Positions 45,137-54,188 of a DNA stretch of 64,000 nucleotides are shown piece by piece. The stretch lies in NCBI GenBank assembly GCA_019752335.1, contig JAIEMJ010000031.1, positions 62,001-126,000 of the forward strand, given 5' to 3'. The first letter of the stretch is position 1, and each line of letters opens with the position of its first letter. The position numbers and the translations under genes were made by a program. Under the pieces are notes generated by a model. That model saw nothing but the letters and a program-made list of their open reading frames with translations. It was not told where the DNA came from and searched no databases. This DNA comes from Bryobacteraceae bacterium (GTDB lineage: Bacteria > Acidobacteriota > Terriglobia > Bryobacterales > Bryobacteraceae).

Positions 45137-47251
45137 CTACAAGCGGCCCGAACCGAGTCCGCCGAGTCTGCAGGTCCGGCAGATACCGAAGCCGGAGCCG
45201 TTCGCGTTGATGAAATTGCAGAGTTGCGCGAGGCGAGTAAGTTCACTAATGTCGCCGGGGAGGTTGCCCGGAGTTTGGCTGAGCGTGCCGGTGGAGAAGC
45301 GGGTCTCGGTTGAGCCGTAACTGCCATCCGGTTTGGCGTGCAGTGTCGTGCCCCAGGCCAGGATGCCCGAGGTGACGAGACCGCGGTTGATCCCGGCCGC
45401 CGAGCCCAGGCAGCTTCCGGCCACCGGGGTACTGGCCACGAGCTTGACGACGACGGAGTTGGGGACCTGCGGAGTAAAGGTATTGCCGAGCAGGTCATTC
45501 CGTACCGAGAGCGCGACCAGCCCATTTGGGGTGACCGGACAGGAACAGCAGGAGACCATGTTCTCGCCTGGCTCAAAGGTGTAGACGTTGGCGCAAACCG
45601 CACCCGTCGTGTTGGCGTCAGTTCCGGCGGCCGTGCCCGCGCCGTTCAACCCGGTGTTGGTGATGTTGATGAAGGAGTCGCCGACATTGAGGTTCGCGAA
45701 GTAGCGGAGGTGATAGGGGCCGTCGGTTTGTGGATTTAGCGGGGGCGTGATGCTCCGAGGCCTGTTGGTGAAGGTAACGAACGTGATGCCACCGCTGGCT
45801 ACGGTGACCGTCACCTGTCCTGTAGCGAGACTGGAGCTAACCAGCGAACCAGCGGGGAGAGCGTCCACGGCAGTAAGCAAAATGGTTGGGGTGATCGTTT
45901 CGGTAACGCTGACGTTGCCAGGGGTCACCTGGAGGGGGGCGGAACAGTTGGGCTGCGCGACCGTGCCGGCGTTGAGGACCAGCGGTTGGCCAGCTACCGT
46001 GAAGTTGTAAGCAACGCCCACTTCGACGCCCTCGGCAGCCTTACAGACCTGGACGAAGCCCTGGAGCAGGTTGTTCAGGGCGTTGACGAAATTTAGGGTG
46101 ATCTGATTACCCGCCACGAAGTTGACCGTGGCCGTTCCTCCGCCGAGGTTAGACGCGGTGATGGCATTAGCGGGCACCGAAGTAACCGAGGTCAAGGCGA
46201 TTCCCACGGCGGGTGCCTCCGTAACGATTCGCAAGCCTGCCGGGACGGTGAAGAAGTCGCTACAATTGCCGGCCGGGCCAGCCCCGGCGGCGACGTTCAC
46301 GCTGATTGCGGTTCCGGATACGGTGAAGTTGGAAATCGCCCCTACCGTTACGCCCGGGCCGGCAACTTTGCAGAATTTGAGGAAGGCGTCGGTGTTGTTC
46401 GGAGGGATGGAATTGGTAAAGGTCAGTCGCACACTTGCATCGAGCGCCACTTGTACGCGCATCAGGCCAGTCGTCAAGTTTGTGTTAGCCAGCGCCGAGG
46501 GGGGGGCGCTCACCACGGAACTGAGTGTCGTTCCATTGGGAATGGTTTCCTGCACGGGTTGATTGAGGCCGACGGGTACTTCGATGGAGACGCCGCAGTT
46601 GCCATTGGGTGCCGCGCCTGCGGCTACCGAGATCGCCGGGTAGGGGAAGCCCGGAACTAGTGGGGCGAACGGGACCGTGAAGGTAAACGGCGTATTCAGG
46701 GCAACACCCACGCCGGCTACTTTGCAGATCTGGACGAAGCCGGTCTGAAAGCCGGTGAGTTCCTGCGAGGCGTTCGGCCCGGCGTTGGCGTAGACGCGGA
46801 AGCCGGAGAGGTCGTAGAGCCCGAAGTTGAAGCCAGGATCGGTGACCAAGTTATACAGAGCAGTGGAAAGGGCGGAATTGAGAGGGAAACCGGGGTCAAA
46901 GATGTGACGGGCGGCCCGGACGGCTGCATTGGCCTTCGTGGGGTCCGTGATGGCGATCAGGTCCAGAACGGCGATCTGCCGGTACTTCAGAAGGCCCTGC
47001 GGGTCGCCCTGAAAGGCGGTGCCGACGAGACTATTCTGCAGATCCGTCAGGGTGTAGACATTGGCCGTGTAGGGCACACCCGAAACGGGAGGGTTGAACT
47101 GTAGGCAGTACAGGCGCCGAACGACACCATTCACCGTGATGTCAAACACGCCAATCCCGACGTCCACCGCCGGCCCCATGTTCGCCGAGGTTACGGCCGT
47201 TGCCGCGCCTTCCAGAATTAATCCCAGAGTCAATATCTGAAGTAGTTTCAT
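45137..47251 (-). CDS. Secreted modular protein with eight-cysteine C-terminal domain
   Basis: 704 aa, signal peptide about 1-19. An N-terminal domain (about 27-165) is followed by three related beta-sandwich units with a C-K-x-A opening: ICKVAGVGV at 175, FCKVAGPGV at 293 and VCKAAEGVEV at 402. Each contains FTFTV or NFTV and a second Cys. The C-terminal 516-704 matches the 428-aa protein at 28287: YFANL..., CCSCPVTPNGLVALS, and the CRTCRLG end. Eight ordered cysteines: 553, 568, 569, 571, 614, 678, 691, 694. The repeats look like prealbumin-type modules, but no function is known. Probably a surface or extracellular protein. Confidence 0.78.
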   Translation of the reverse strand: MKLLQILTLGLILEGAATAVTSANMGPAVDVGIGVFDITVNGVVRRLYCLQFNPPVSGVPYTANVYTLTDLQNSLVGTAFQGDPQGLLKYRQIAVLDLIAITDPTKANAAVRAARHIFDPGFPLNSALSTALYNLVTDPGFNFGLYDLSGFRVYANAGPNASQELTGFQTGFVQICKVAGVGVALNTPFTFTVPFAPLVPGFPYPAISVAAGAAPNGNCGVSIEVPVGLNQPVQETIPNGTTLSSVVSAPPSALANTNLTTGLMRVQVALDASVRLTFTNSIPPNNTDAFLKFCKVAGPGVTVGAISNFTVSGTAISVNVAAGAGPAGNCSDFFTVPAGLRIVTEAPAVGIALTSVTSVPANAITASNLGGGTATVNFVAGNQITLNFVNALNNLLQGFVQVCKAAEGVEVGVAYNFTVAGQPLVLNAGTVAQPNCSAPLQVTPGNVSVTETITPTILLTAVDALPAGSLVSSSLATGQVTVTVASGGITFVTFTNRPRSITPPLNPQTDGPYHLRYFANLNVGDSFINITNTGLNGAGTAAGTDANTTGAVCANVYTFEPGENMVSCCSCPVTPNGLVALSVRNDLLGNTFTPQVPNSVVVKLVASTPVAGSCLGSAAGINRGLVTSGILAWGTTLHAKPDGSYGSTETRFSTGTLSQTPGNLPGDISELTRLAQLCNFINANGSGFGICRTCRLGGLGSGRL

Positions 47252-47780
47252 AAATCACTTCCTCCCGCTTTCGTGGCTCCGGTGTTTTGAACTCTGGGCT
47301 AGCGGAGCGCGGCTGCCCAGTGCGCGAAGTTACTCGTTGGATTTCTGCCAAACTTGGGCTGAACGAATCACTTCAGAACCTAAAAACTGTCTGTAAGTCA
47401 AGTTCAAAGCCATTGGTGAAAAGCGTAAATCGATTCAGTACCGAAGTCAATGTCAAGAGCTGGATAGTTACAAAATCGGTACGGTTAGTACCCGTATTTA
47501 TTGCTAAAAAGTAGTACCACCATACCTACTATGAATTCCACTTTAGTAGAGAAACTCCCCACTATGTGAGTTTCGAGCAAGTCAGGTGGCCATAGGAAGA
47601 AAGTTATTTAGGCGGTGTAAGTTAGCAATGGAATGCTGTCCGAGTGGCCCGTCGCGGAGGGGCGCAGAGGGGGGCGAAGGGGGATAGTTATGGACCGAAA
47701 GTACGCGAACCGGCGGGACCGTGGCTAGCACAACGTCCCAGGAACTCTATCGTCGTAGGCGGCTACAGTACTTTTTGCCC
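47252..47780. other. Lower-GC intergenic region, no gene seen
   Basis: 529 nt between the start of the 704-aa gene and the cyclase gene. Part of it (about 47390-47600) is clearly more AT-rich than the surroundings. No tRNA fold, transposase fragment, or convincing open frame is seen. A promoter for the 704-aa gene is expected at its left end, but I cannot pick one. Confidence 0.5.
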
Positions 47781-48584
47781 CTAATCTTGACTGACGATGG
47801 CGATGGGCCGGACGGGGGACCCGGTGGCGCCTTTGAACTTGAGCGGCAGGCAGACAAAAGCGAACTCCGTTTGCCGGTCCTGCGCGAGGTTCTCGAGGTC
47901 GAGATTCTCGATGATGTAGATGCCCTTTTGCGGCAGCAAGTACAGGTGGCCGAAGAGCGTGGAACCGGTCTCCGGATCGCGCTCTCCCGGTACATCCCAA
48001 GCCATGTTGTCCGCGCCGACGGCAACCACGCCATGGTCGGCCGCCCAGATCGACGCTGACTTGTGTAAGCCCGCCGCGCGCAGATAGAGCGCTTCGTCGT
48101 GCCAGACGGAGGCATAGCCGGTGCGCACTAAGAGCACGTCACCTTGGGCCGGGCGATGCACCAAGGCGGCCTCGAGCTCATCGGCCGTGATGGAGTAGAG
48201 CTCCGGCAAACGGGCGACGCCCTGATGGCCTGCGACGTCAATGAGCACGCCGCGCGTGACGAGCGGCGGGACGGTCTCGACACCCAGTTCCGTGAAGCCC
48301 GCGGCCGTCTCCACGTGGTCCGGATGCTTGCCGCCGAAGAGTTCCAAGCCGCAAGCCTGATGGCAGAGCGCGTCGATGTGGGTGCCCGAATGCTCCATCA
48401 TGGTGAGCACGCCGGACGCGCCGGAGCGCGGCTGATTCACCGGAAAGCTGTCGCGGTGGCGCCGGTGCAGGGCGTAGAAATAGCCCGGGCGATGCGATTC
48501 GTGGATGGGCATGCCGGCAAAACGCGGCTGCTCCAGGTCATAGGTGCGGCTGGCCTTCAGGTGCGCGAGCAAATCAGCGGTCAT
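47781..48584 (-). CDS. Cyclase family protein (kynurenine formamidase-like)
   Basis: 267 aa. The metal-binding motif of the cyclase/KynB family is present in MMEHSGTHIDALCH (His-x-Gly-Thr-His-x-Asp). YDLEQPRFAGMPIHESHRPG precedes it, and GDVLLVRTGYASVWHDE, ADHGVVAVGADNMAWDVP follow. Members hydrolyse N-formylkynurenine, isatin or lactone-type substrates, and the substrate is not assigned. Divergent from the methyltransferase gene, 33 nt apart. Confidence 0.88.
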   Translation of the reverse strand: MTADLLAHLKASRTYDLEQPRFAGMPIHESHRPGYFYALHRRHRDSFPVNQPRSGASGVLTMMEHSGTHIDALCHQACGLELFGGKHPDHVETAAGFTELGVETVPPLVTRGVLIDVAGHQGVARLPELYSITADELEAALVHRPAQGDVLLVRTGYASVWHDEALYLRAAGLHKSASIWAADHGVVAVGADNMAWDVPGERDPETGSTLFGHLYLLPQKGIYIIENLDLENLAQDRQTEFAFVCLPLKFKGATGSPVRPIAIVSQD

Positions 48585-48617
48585 GGGCTTGACGGTAACA
48601 CGTCATACACTGGTGCG

Positions 48618-49379
48618 ATGAGCAATTCCTGGGACGCGGCCCTCTACGATGACCGCCATCGTTTCGTTTCGCAGTATGGATCCGGCCTCGTGGAGTTGGC
48701 GAGTCCGCAAGCGGGTGAGCGCGTGCTGGACCTCGGCTGCGGCACCGGGCTCTTGCTCGACGAACTCGCGGCGACGGGCGCCACGGTGGTGGGACTGGAC
48801 GCTTCGGCGCCGATGGTGGAGAAGGCCCGTGCGGCCTATCCGCGATTTGAGCTGCAGGTTGGCGACGCGCGGGACTTCCACTTTGCTGAACCGTTTGACC
48901 TGGTCTTTTCGAACGCCACCCTGCACTGGATTCCGGACGCGGCGGCGGTGGCCCGTTCCGTGGCGCGGGCTCTGCGCGACGGCGGCCGCTTCGTGGCGGA
49001 GTTCGGCGGCGAGCGCAACTGTGTCCTGATCGTCGAGGCGCTGCTACAGGCGGGACGCGAGCGCGGGCTGACGCTCGTGTCGCCGTTTTACTATCCGTCA
49101 GTGGCCGCCTACGCACAGGTGCTGGATGGCGCCGGCTTTGAGGTTACCTTCGCGCAGATGTTTCCGCGCTTCACCAAGCTCAGCGACCCCGTCACCGGGC
49201 TGCGCGACTGGATCCAGATGTTCTGCGGCGCCTTTCTGGCGGGCGTCCCGGCCGGGCAGCACGAGGAGTTCCTGAACCGCGTGGAAGAGCTCACGCGGCC
49301 CCAATTGCACCGGGACGGCAACTGGTATGCCGATTACCGGCGGCTGCGCGTGGTGGCCGTGAAGAGATCGAGCCTATAG
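48618..49379 (+). CDS. Class I SAM-dependent methyltransferase
   Basis: 253 aa from the ATG at 48618. The longer frame back to 48144 is antisense to the cyclase gene. Motif I is VLDLGCGTGLLLDEL (about 36-50), motif II VVGLDASAPMVEKARAAYP, and motif post-II VFSNATLHWIPDAAAVARSV, the layout seen in trans-aconitate methyltransferase-type enzymes. Substrate unknown. The last 46 nt overlap the convergent GNAT gene. Confidence 0.87.
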   Translation: MSNSWDAALYDDRHRFVSQYGSGLVELASPQAGERVLDLGCGTGLLLDELAATGATVVGLDASAPMVEKARAAYPRFELQVGDARDFHFAEPFDLVFSNATLHWIPDAAAVARSVARALRDGGRFVAEFGGERNCVLIVEALLQAGRERGLTLVSPFYYPSVAAYAQVLDGAGFEVTFAQMFPRFTKLSDPVTGLRDWIQMFCGAFLAGVPAGQHEEFLNRVEELTRPQLHRDGNWYADYRRLRVVAVKRSSL

Positions 49380-49807
49380 CGGCACTTCGCGCGCTCCCCG
49401 TCCTGATACATGTCAAGCCACTCGGGTAAGGTGATGATTTCGACAAGTTCCGCGCCCAGACGCTCGCAGGTAAGGCGGGAGGCGGTATTCTCGGGGTCGC
49501 AGGTGATCCACAAGTGTTGAAAGCCATGCCGCACGGCGAAGGGGAGCAGCAAGCGGCAGGCCCGTTCGGCAAAGCGGTGCCCGCGAAACTCGGGGTCGAC
49601 GTTGTAGCCCAGGTTGCCCGCGTAGAGGACGATGTCGTCGTTGGAGCCAGCCCGGAAACGAAGGCCGCCCACGGTTTGCTCGCCGAGCCGCAGGTCGAAG
49701 CGGTAAGTTGGTACCGTGCAGGCGGTGTCATTGCCGGGCACGGTGGCGGTGAGGCGCAAAGCGAGTTCGCCGTCGGAGAGGCTGCCGGGCGCGAGGAAGG
49801 GTGGCAT
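49334..49807 (-). CDS. GNAT family N-acetyltransferase
   Basis: 157 aa if started at the ATG at 49807; an ATG at 49864 adds 19 residues that look non-homologous. RimJ/RimL-type GNAT: LGEQTVGGLRFRAG, then LGYNVDPEFRGHRFAERACRLLLPFAV (acetyl-CoA motif with RGHRFA), and LWITCDPENTASRLTCERLGAELVEI (NxAS and ERLGA). It would acetylate a protein N-terminus or small amine. The 3' end overlaps the methyltransferase tail by 46 nt in opposite directions. Confidence 0.87.
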   Translation of the reverse strand: MPPFLAPGSLSDGELALRLTATVPGNDTACTVPTYRFDLRLGEQTVGGLRFRAGSNDDIVLYAGNLGYNVDPEFRGHRFAERACRLLLPFAVRHGFQHLWITCDPENTASRLTCERLGAELVEIITLPEWLDMYQDGERAKCRYRLDLFTATTRSRR

Positions 49808-49984
49808 AGGTAGTACGAAACGAAGCGAGAAGTTGTTGATTTCATGACATTTTCCTGAAATCAACTCGACTGCGCGGCAAACCCAGGGTGCTCTTCTCCT
49901 TGTATTTTGAGGATAGCAGGCGAAAACGAGCGATTCGGTCTAAGTGGTGGAAAGGGTTCGGGAAAATCGTTGTGACGCGCGCGC

Positions 49985-51157
49985 CTATCGGGACTTGGCG
50001 CCCTTGAGCCAGGCGAGATCGAAAGACGCGAGCGTGAGGGAGGCGGCGCGGAAGGCGTTTCCTTCCTGGGCTCCGGATTCGTAGAAGCAGTAGATGGTTC
50101 CGTTGGGCGCCACCGTCAGATCCGAGTAGCCGGACCAGCCGGGTTCAATCACCCGCTTGGCCGTCCAACTCTGGCCGTCGTCTTCGCTCAGTTGGACGGT
50201 GAGGTTCTTCCGGTCGCGATTCTTGCCTGGCTGTGCGGCGCCGCCGGTTTTGTCGAGGGTGTCGGGATTGGAGAAGACCAGGCGTTTTCCGCCCAGGCTG
50301 AGGAGGCTGGCAAAGCAGATCGGTTCCAGCAACTGGGGATCGAACCTGGGCTTTGACCACCGGTGTGCTCCGTCTTTTGACGTCACGATGGTGCGCCGGT
50401 GGGTCTTGGTTTCGGTGCGCACGTTGAGCATGACGTGGCCATTCGAGAGCTGCGCGGCCGTGGTCTCGTTGGGGAAGACATGGTCGGGGGTATCGGGCAC
50501 GGCGATCTCGCCGCGTTGCCAGGTCTTGCCGCCGTCGTCGGAGTAGAGGGTGGAATTCACGCTGGGCCGGTGAGCGTGGCCGCCGGTGCCGGTGGAGAGC
50601 CAGACTGGCGCCAGCAGTCGTCCGTTGCGCAGTTGAATGCCGTGGCCCGGCCCGATGGCCAGCACTTTCCAGGGGTATTCGGGGCGGAACTTCTCGAAGG
50701 CGGGCGTAATCTCGACGGGCGGCGAAAAAGTCTGGCCATCGTCGTCGCTGCGCATGTAGAACGCGCGCATATACTCAAGGCAAAACAGGAAGTGAACCTG
50801 GCCCGTCTTCCCGTCGGCAATGGCGATTGGATTGTTGTAGGTGACATCGGGCGTCGGCTCGGTAAGCTGCTGGGCGATCGCCACCGGGTTCTTGGTTTTC
50901 TCGCCCGCCACGCTCGCGATCGCCCGAAAGGGGGACCAGCTTTTGCCGCCGTCGGTGCTGCGGCGGAGGACGATGTCGGTGGGCCCCCAATCGCCGCTGG
51001 CGCTCTTGCGCGCTTCGGCGTAGGCGAGCAACGATCCGCGTTTGGTGGTGACGATGCCGGGGATGCGGTAGAGGGCATAGCCGTCGCCGCCGGAGCGGAA
51101 GAGTGTGGACTGCTGAAGTTCGGCGGCCAGCGTGAGGGTGAGGATCAGGTACGTCAT
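49985..51157 (-). CDS. Exo-alpha-sialidase (BNR-repeat) secreted protein
   Basis: 390 aa from the ATG at 51157; the longer frame to 51190 spoils the signal peptide. A signal (about 1-15) precedes the FRIP-type motif YRIPGIV and five Asp-box repeats of S-x-D-x-G-x-(S/T)-W type: STDGGKSW, SDDDGQTF, SDDGGKTW, SKDGAHRW, SEDDGQSW. A six-bladed sialidase propeller is expected, hydrolysing terminal sialic acids or KDO/other nonulosonates. No sialic acid catabolic cluster is visible nearby. Confidence 0.88.
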   Translation of the reverse strand: MTYLILTLTLAAELQQSTLFRSGGDGYALYRIPGIVTTKRGSLLAYAEARKSASGDWGPTDIVLRRSTDGGKSWSPFRAIASVAGEKTKNPVAIAQQLTEPTPDVTYNNPIAIADGKTGQVHFLFCLEYMRAFYMRSDDDGQTFSPPVEITPAFEKFRPEYPWKVLAIGPGHGIQLRNGRLLAPVWLSTGTGGHAHRPSVNSTLYSDDGGKTWQRGEIAVPDTPDHVFPNETTAAQLSNGHVMLNVRTETKTHRRTIVTSKDGAHRWSKPRFDPQLLEPICFASLLSLGGKRLVFSNPDTLDKTGGAAQPGKNRDRKNLTVQLSEDDGQSWTAKRVIEPGWSGYSDLTVAPNGTIYCFYESGAQEGNAFRAASLTLASFDLAWLKGAKSR

Positions 51158-51345
51158 CGCAAGTTCAAACGATGATACAACCGTTGCCAACCGCAGAAAC
51201 TCGGATCCGAGGCCGGAGCCCTTCGATTATTCGTGGGGTTGGGCCATCCGACCCTACCGCTTCTTGGCGACCGCACACGGCCCAGATAGAGGTTGGCAAT
51301 TTGATCGACAAAATCAAGGTCCAGCCGAACCGACAGAGGACGAAG

Positions 51346-51365
51346 TTGGTCCACATTGGTCCACA
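51346..51365 (+). repeat. Tandem 10-mer repeat upstream of the DUF5677 gene
   Basis: TTGGTCCACA twice in succession, 72 nt upstream of the ATG at 51437. Could be an operator for a dimeric regulator, or chance. Confidence 0.4.
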
Positions 51366-51436
51366 GCGTTGCCGTCTCGACCTCAGCGCAGACCCGCCAA
51401 AGTGGCTCGTGTGCCGTGTGGTAGCATCTGAGCGCG

Positions 51437-52120
51437 ATGCTTGATTCAAAAAGAGAGAAGCGCATACTGGAAGCTGGCCGTCTGTTGGGCGAACTAATGA
51501 AGCTGGTTGGCGAAGACTCGCCGGATTTGCACAAGGTGCTGGTAAACCTGTGCGTGGGTGCACAAGAGTCGGTTAATGCGATCTTGCTTCTCTCGGACAA
51601 TGGGTACGAACGGGAAGCCTGGAGCGTCACTCGCTCGATATTTGAAATGGCGGTTAACGCTCGATACCTGCGTAAGCATCCAGACCAGTTGGAGAGATAC
51701 ATGAATTTCTCATACGTCACCGATAAGAAACTATCTGATTGGTTGGCAACAAGAGGATTCCCACTGCCGCCGCCTCTGAGCGCTTCCGTGGATGCCAACG
51801 CCAAACGTGTTGAGGAGCTTTACGCTCACAAGTCCAGGTGGCACAAAAGTTCGATGGCAGAGATGGCGCAAAGTGTTGGATTGAAGTCCCTGTACGATGG
51901 TTTCTATCCCACGATGTGTAATTCTGTCCATGGCGGGTATTCGTTCCTGGAGGGCGAAAACTCATCTAGCGGCTTTCCCTTTTTCCTCGGAATGGTGTTC
52001 TACTGTGTGTGCCTCGGTGCCCTCGACAAGGCGTCGAAGGGCGGACTGGAAGAAGAAATAGATTTGTTGCTGAAAGATGACTCCCACTCAGCGCTAACAA
52101 CGAACATTCACATCGCCTAG
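51437..52120 (+). CDS. DUF5677 domain-containing protein
   Basis: 227 aa, all-helical. Matches DUF5677: VLVNLCVGAQESVNAILLLSDNGYEREAWSVTRSIFEMAVNARYL is the core region, with a later NSVHGGYS. Function unknown; the family is often found near defence or mobile genes. The base composition is visibly less GC-rich than neighbours (many AAA/AAT/TTT codons), which hints at transfer. The winged-helix gene begins just after. Confidence 0.82.
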   Translation: MLDSKREKRILEAGRLLGELMKLVGEDSPDLHKVLVNLCVGAQESVNAILLLSDNGYEREAWSVTRSIFEMAVNARYLRKHPDQLERYMNFSYVTDKKLSDWLATRGFPLPPPLSASVDANAKRVEELYAHKSRWHKSSMAEMAQSVGLKSLYDGFYPTMCNSVHGGYSFLEGENSSSGFPFFLGMVFYCVCLGALDKASKGGLEEEIDLLLKDDSHSALTTNIHIA

Positions 52121-52173
52121 TTGTGCTCCTCCAATTCTCTCTTCACCACGTTGTGAAACCATGCGCCGGTGAG

Positions 52174-52977
52174 ATGATTCGGGAGAACGAGTCACCTGGG
52201 GCGGGCCGGGTCCTCCATTGGTGGTGGAATCACTTTCCGGAAGCCTTTCGGGTGGCCCGCAACGAGTCCGGGGTTGCGGGTTTCTATGCGTATATCGACG
52301 CCGCGCGAGTGAGCGCTGCGCTGAGGGATGCTGACGCCCTCGTAAACGGTTGGTGCGAACACCTCCGCGATCAGCCGCTGGCGCGTGGCCAGAATGCCAT
52401 CCTGATTCGACGGTGGCTGAGCCACGGAATCGGAGAAGCCCCTTCCGCGGTGCAAGCGGAGTGCTGGCTGGACGTCAAGCGCACCTATCTCGAGATGCGG
52501 GCCTCCCTGCGCCGTTGCTACCTCGCGGTTTCCGATCTCGCGCCTTATTCCGCGGCGGCTCAGTATCTGGGATTTACGGCGATTCCCTCCGCCACGGCAC
52601 GCTTCGACGGAGTTCTTCATCATCTGGCTATGCTCGATTTCGGACCGGGGTCGCTGGATGGCTGGATCAGTTCGCTCCTGGCGCGTGAACTCGACGCCCC
52701 GGCCGGAGATCTGTTTGACCGCGGCGCGAGGCAGGTCGTTGTCGACGGTGAGCGGATCGATCTCACGAGCCTGGAATTCGGCGTGATGTGTCTGCTTCGC
52801 CAGTACGATGGTAAACCCGTCTCCCGCGAAGATCTGCTCCGGGAAGTCTGGGGGCAATCCTTCGATGGCGGCAGCAATGTGGTCGACGCCGTCGTCAGTT
52901 CGCTGCGGCAGAAGCTGGGGTCACAGGCCGGAGCCCTGGCGACCATTCGTGGGGTGGGGTATCGCTTCGGCAACTGA
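52174..52977 (+). CDS. GNAT-like domain fused to OmpR-type winged helix
   Basis: 267 aa from the ATG at 52174; a GTG at 52123 is also possible but has no ribosome site. The last 85 residues are an OmpR/PhoB DNA-binding domain (GERIDLTSLEFGVMCLLRQY, VSREDLLREVW, VVDAVVSSLRQKLG, IRGVGYRF). The N-terminus has no receiver domain. Instead it resembles a GNAT fold: RVARNESGVAGFYAYI, then RRCYLAVSDLAPYSAAAQYLGFTAI, with the R-x-Y...LGF pattern. A ligand-binding or acetylating domain coupled to DNA binding is the inferred architecture. Confidence 0.72.
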   Translation: MIRENESPGAGRVLHWWWNHFPEAFRVARNESGVAGFYAYIDAARVSAALRDADALVNGWCEHLRDQPLARGQNAILIRRWLSHGIGEAPSAVQAECWLDVKRTYLEMRASLRRCYLAVSDLAPYSAAAQYLGFTAIPSATARFDGVLHHLAMLDFGPGSLDGWISSLLARELDAPAGDLFDRGARQVVVDGERIDLTSLEFGVMCLLRQYDGKPVSREDLLREVWGQSFDGGSNVVDAVVSSLRQKLGSQAGALATIRGVGYRFGN

Positions 52978-53169
52978 ATGCGCTCGAAAGCAGGACGGTC
53001 TTCAAAGACCATTCGATGTGCTTGCCGAAAAGAATCGGTTGGCGGAGGCGGCGGGGGGCTGCGGTCTTGCGGTGTGCCAAGGTAGCGCCCTTCGTGCCAA
53101 TACAGAGTGACTACCAGCCCCATACAGGCCAACGTAGGGCTGGTTCGGGCGTTGGGGCGGCTTCTGGGG

Positions 53170-54129
53170 TTACTGATCGTGCGCGGCTGGGTGGCGGGTA
53201 GGGCTCACCTTCAGGGCGCCTTTGCCCCAGACGGTCTGGCGGCCGACTCCGGTCCATTGGCCGGCTTTGAGCCAGGGGAGGAAGGGGCCGTAGTCGCCTT
53301 CGTAGTCGACCCAGCCCGTGAAGCCGCCCAAGGAGTGCTTCTGCCCCGTCCTGGAGCTGCGGCGCTCGGCTTCGGCCCAGGTGACGGTGCCGCCGGCGAT
53401 GCGGAGGTGGTCGGCGGAGTGGGCGAGCGCTGCGAGGTCGTGATCCGGGCGCCCGCCCTGGTAGAGCGCGCAGAGGTTGCCGATGCGGTTGGCGAGGCGG
53501 CGGAAGAGCGGGCCGAAGGCGGGCCGCAGGGCGACCGAGCCGGCGTCTTTGAACTCGGTGGGCGTGGTGAAGGCGATTCTTAGAATGCCTGGTTGCTGGG
53601 AGGTGCCGGCGAGGGCGAGCGTGAGGCCTGGGCTGGCGGCGCCGGCGAGGGTGCCATTCGCAAAGACCGCGGTCTGCTCTTGATGCTGCTCGTCGAGCGG
53701 GTGAACGCGGATTAGCTCGACGGGCACGCGTCCAGGTCCGACGCCTTCGACGCCCAGTTGGCGGAAGGTGAGGACGAAGAAGGCGAGCAGGTCGGGGCGC
53801 GGGGAGAAGAGGTGCAGGTCAAAGAAGAAGGGTTCGCCGGCTTCCAGGGCGCGCCCTTCGAGGCCGGCCGGACGAAAGACGAAGGCGCGCGGGGGGTCGG
53901 CGAGGCCGCTGGGGCCGGCGGGCCAGGTGGGTTCAAAGACCTGAGCGTAGGGGCAGTCGGCGGCGATGGCGCAGTGGGCGGCGCCGGGACAGCGGGGTTC
54001 GCAGGCAATGCGGCGAAAGATCGTTCCGAAGGCGCCGCGGAGGATGTTGCCGGATTGATACAGGGGAAACAGCGCGGGTCCGCGGGCGACGAAGTGAAAG
54101 CGATAGGGCCAGACTCGGAGAGCGTTCAT
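53170..54129 (-). CDS. cas6: CRISPR-associated endoribonuclease Cas6 (orphan)
   Basis: 319 aa. Matches the RAMP-type Cas6 family that processes pre-crRNA: SGNILRGAFGTIFRRIAC near residues 26-43, four Cys (43, 47, 53, 59: CEPRC...HC.....CPY) as in this Cas6 branch, and the C-terminal glycine-rich RNA-binding part GFTGWVDYEGD and GQWTGVGRQTVWGKGAL. No CRISPR repeats, cas1, cas2 or effector genes are in the window. It may serve arrays elsewhere or have been co-opted for other RNA cleavage. Confidence 0.85.
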   Translation of the reverse strand: MNALRVWPYRFHFVARGPALFPLYQSGNILRGAFGTIFRRIACEPRCPGAAHCAIAADCPYAQVFEPTWPAGPSGLADPPRAFVFRPAGLEGRALEAGEPFFFDLHLFSPRPDLLAFFVLTFRQLGVEGVGPGRVPVELIRVHPLDEQHQEQTAVFANGTLAGAASPGLTLALAGTSQQPGILRIAFTTPTEFKDAGSVALRPAFGPLFRRLANRIGNLCALYQGGRPDHDLAALAHSADHLRIAGGTVTWAEAERRSSRTGQKHSLGGFTGWVDYEGDYGPFLPWLKAGQWTGVGRQTVWGKGALKVSPTRHPAAHDQ

Positions 54130-54188
54130 GTGGGGGCGGACCTTCCTGATGATATACCCGCCACGCTGAGATCCGAGTCTGGAACGGT

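Noticed and set aside
47252-47780. Remnant mobile element in the AT-richer gap
   Set aside because: No terminal inverted repeats or transposase fragment could be made out.
48144-48617. N-terminal extension of the methyltransferase frame
   Set aside because: It is antisense to the cyclase gene and has no similarity to the methyltransferase family; the ATG at 48618 is a better start.
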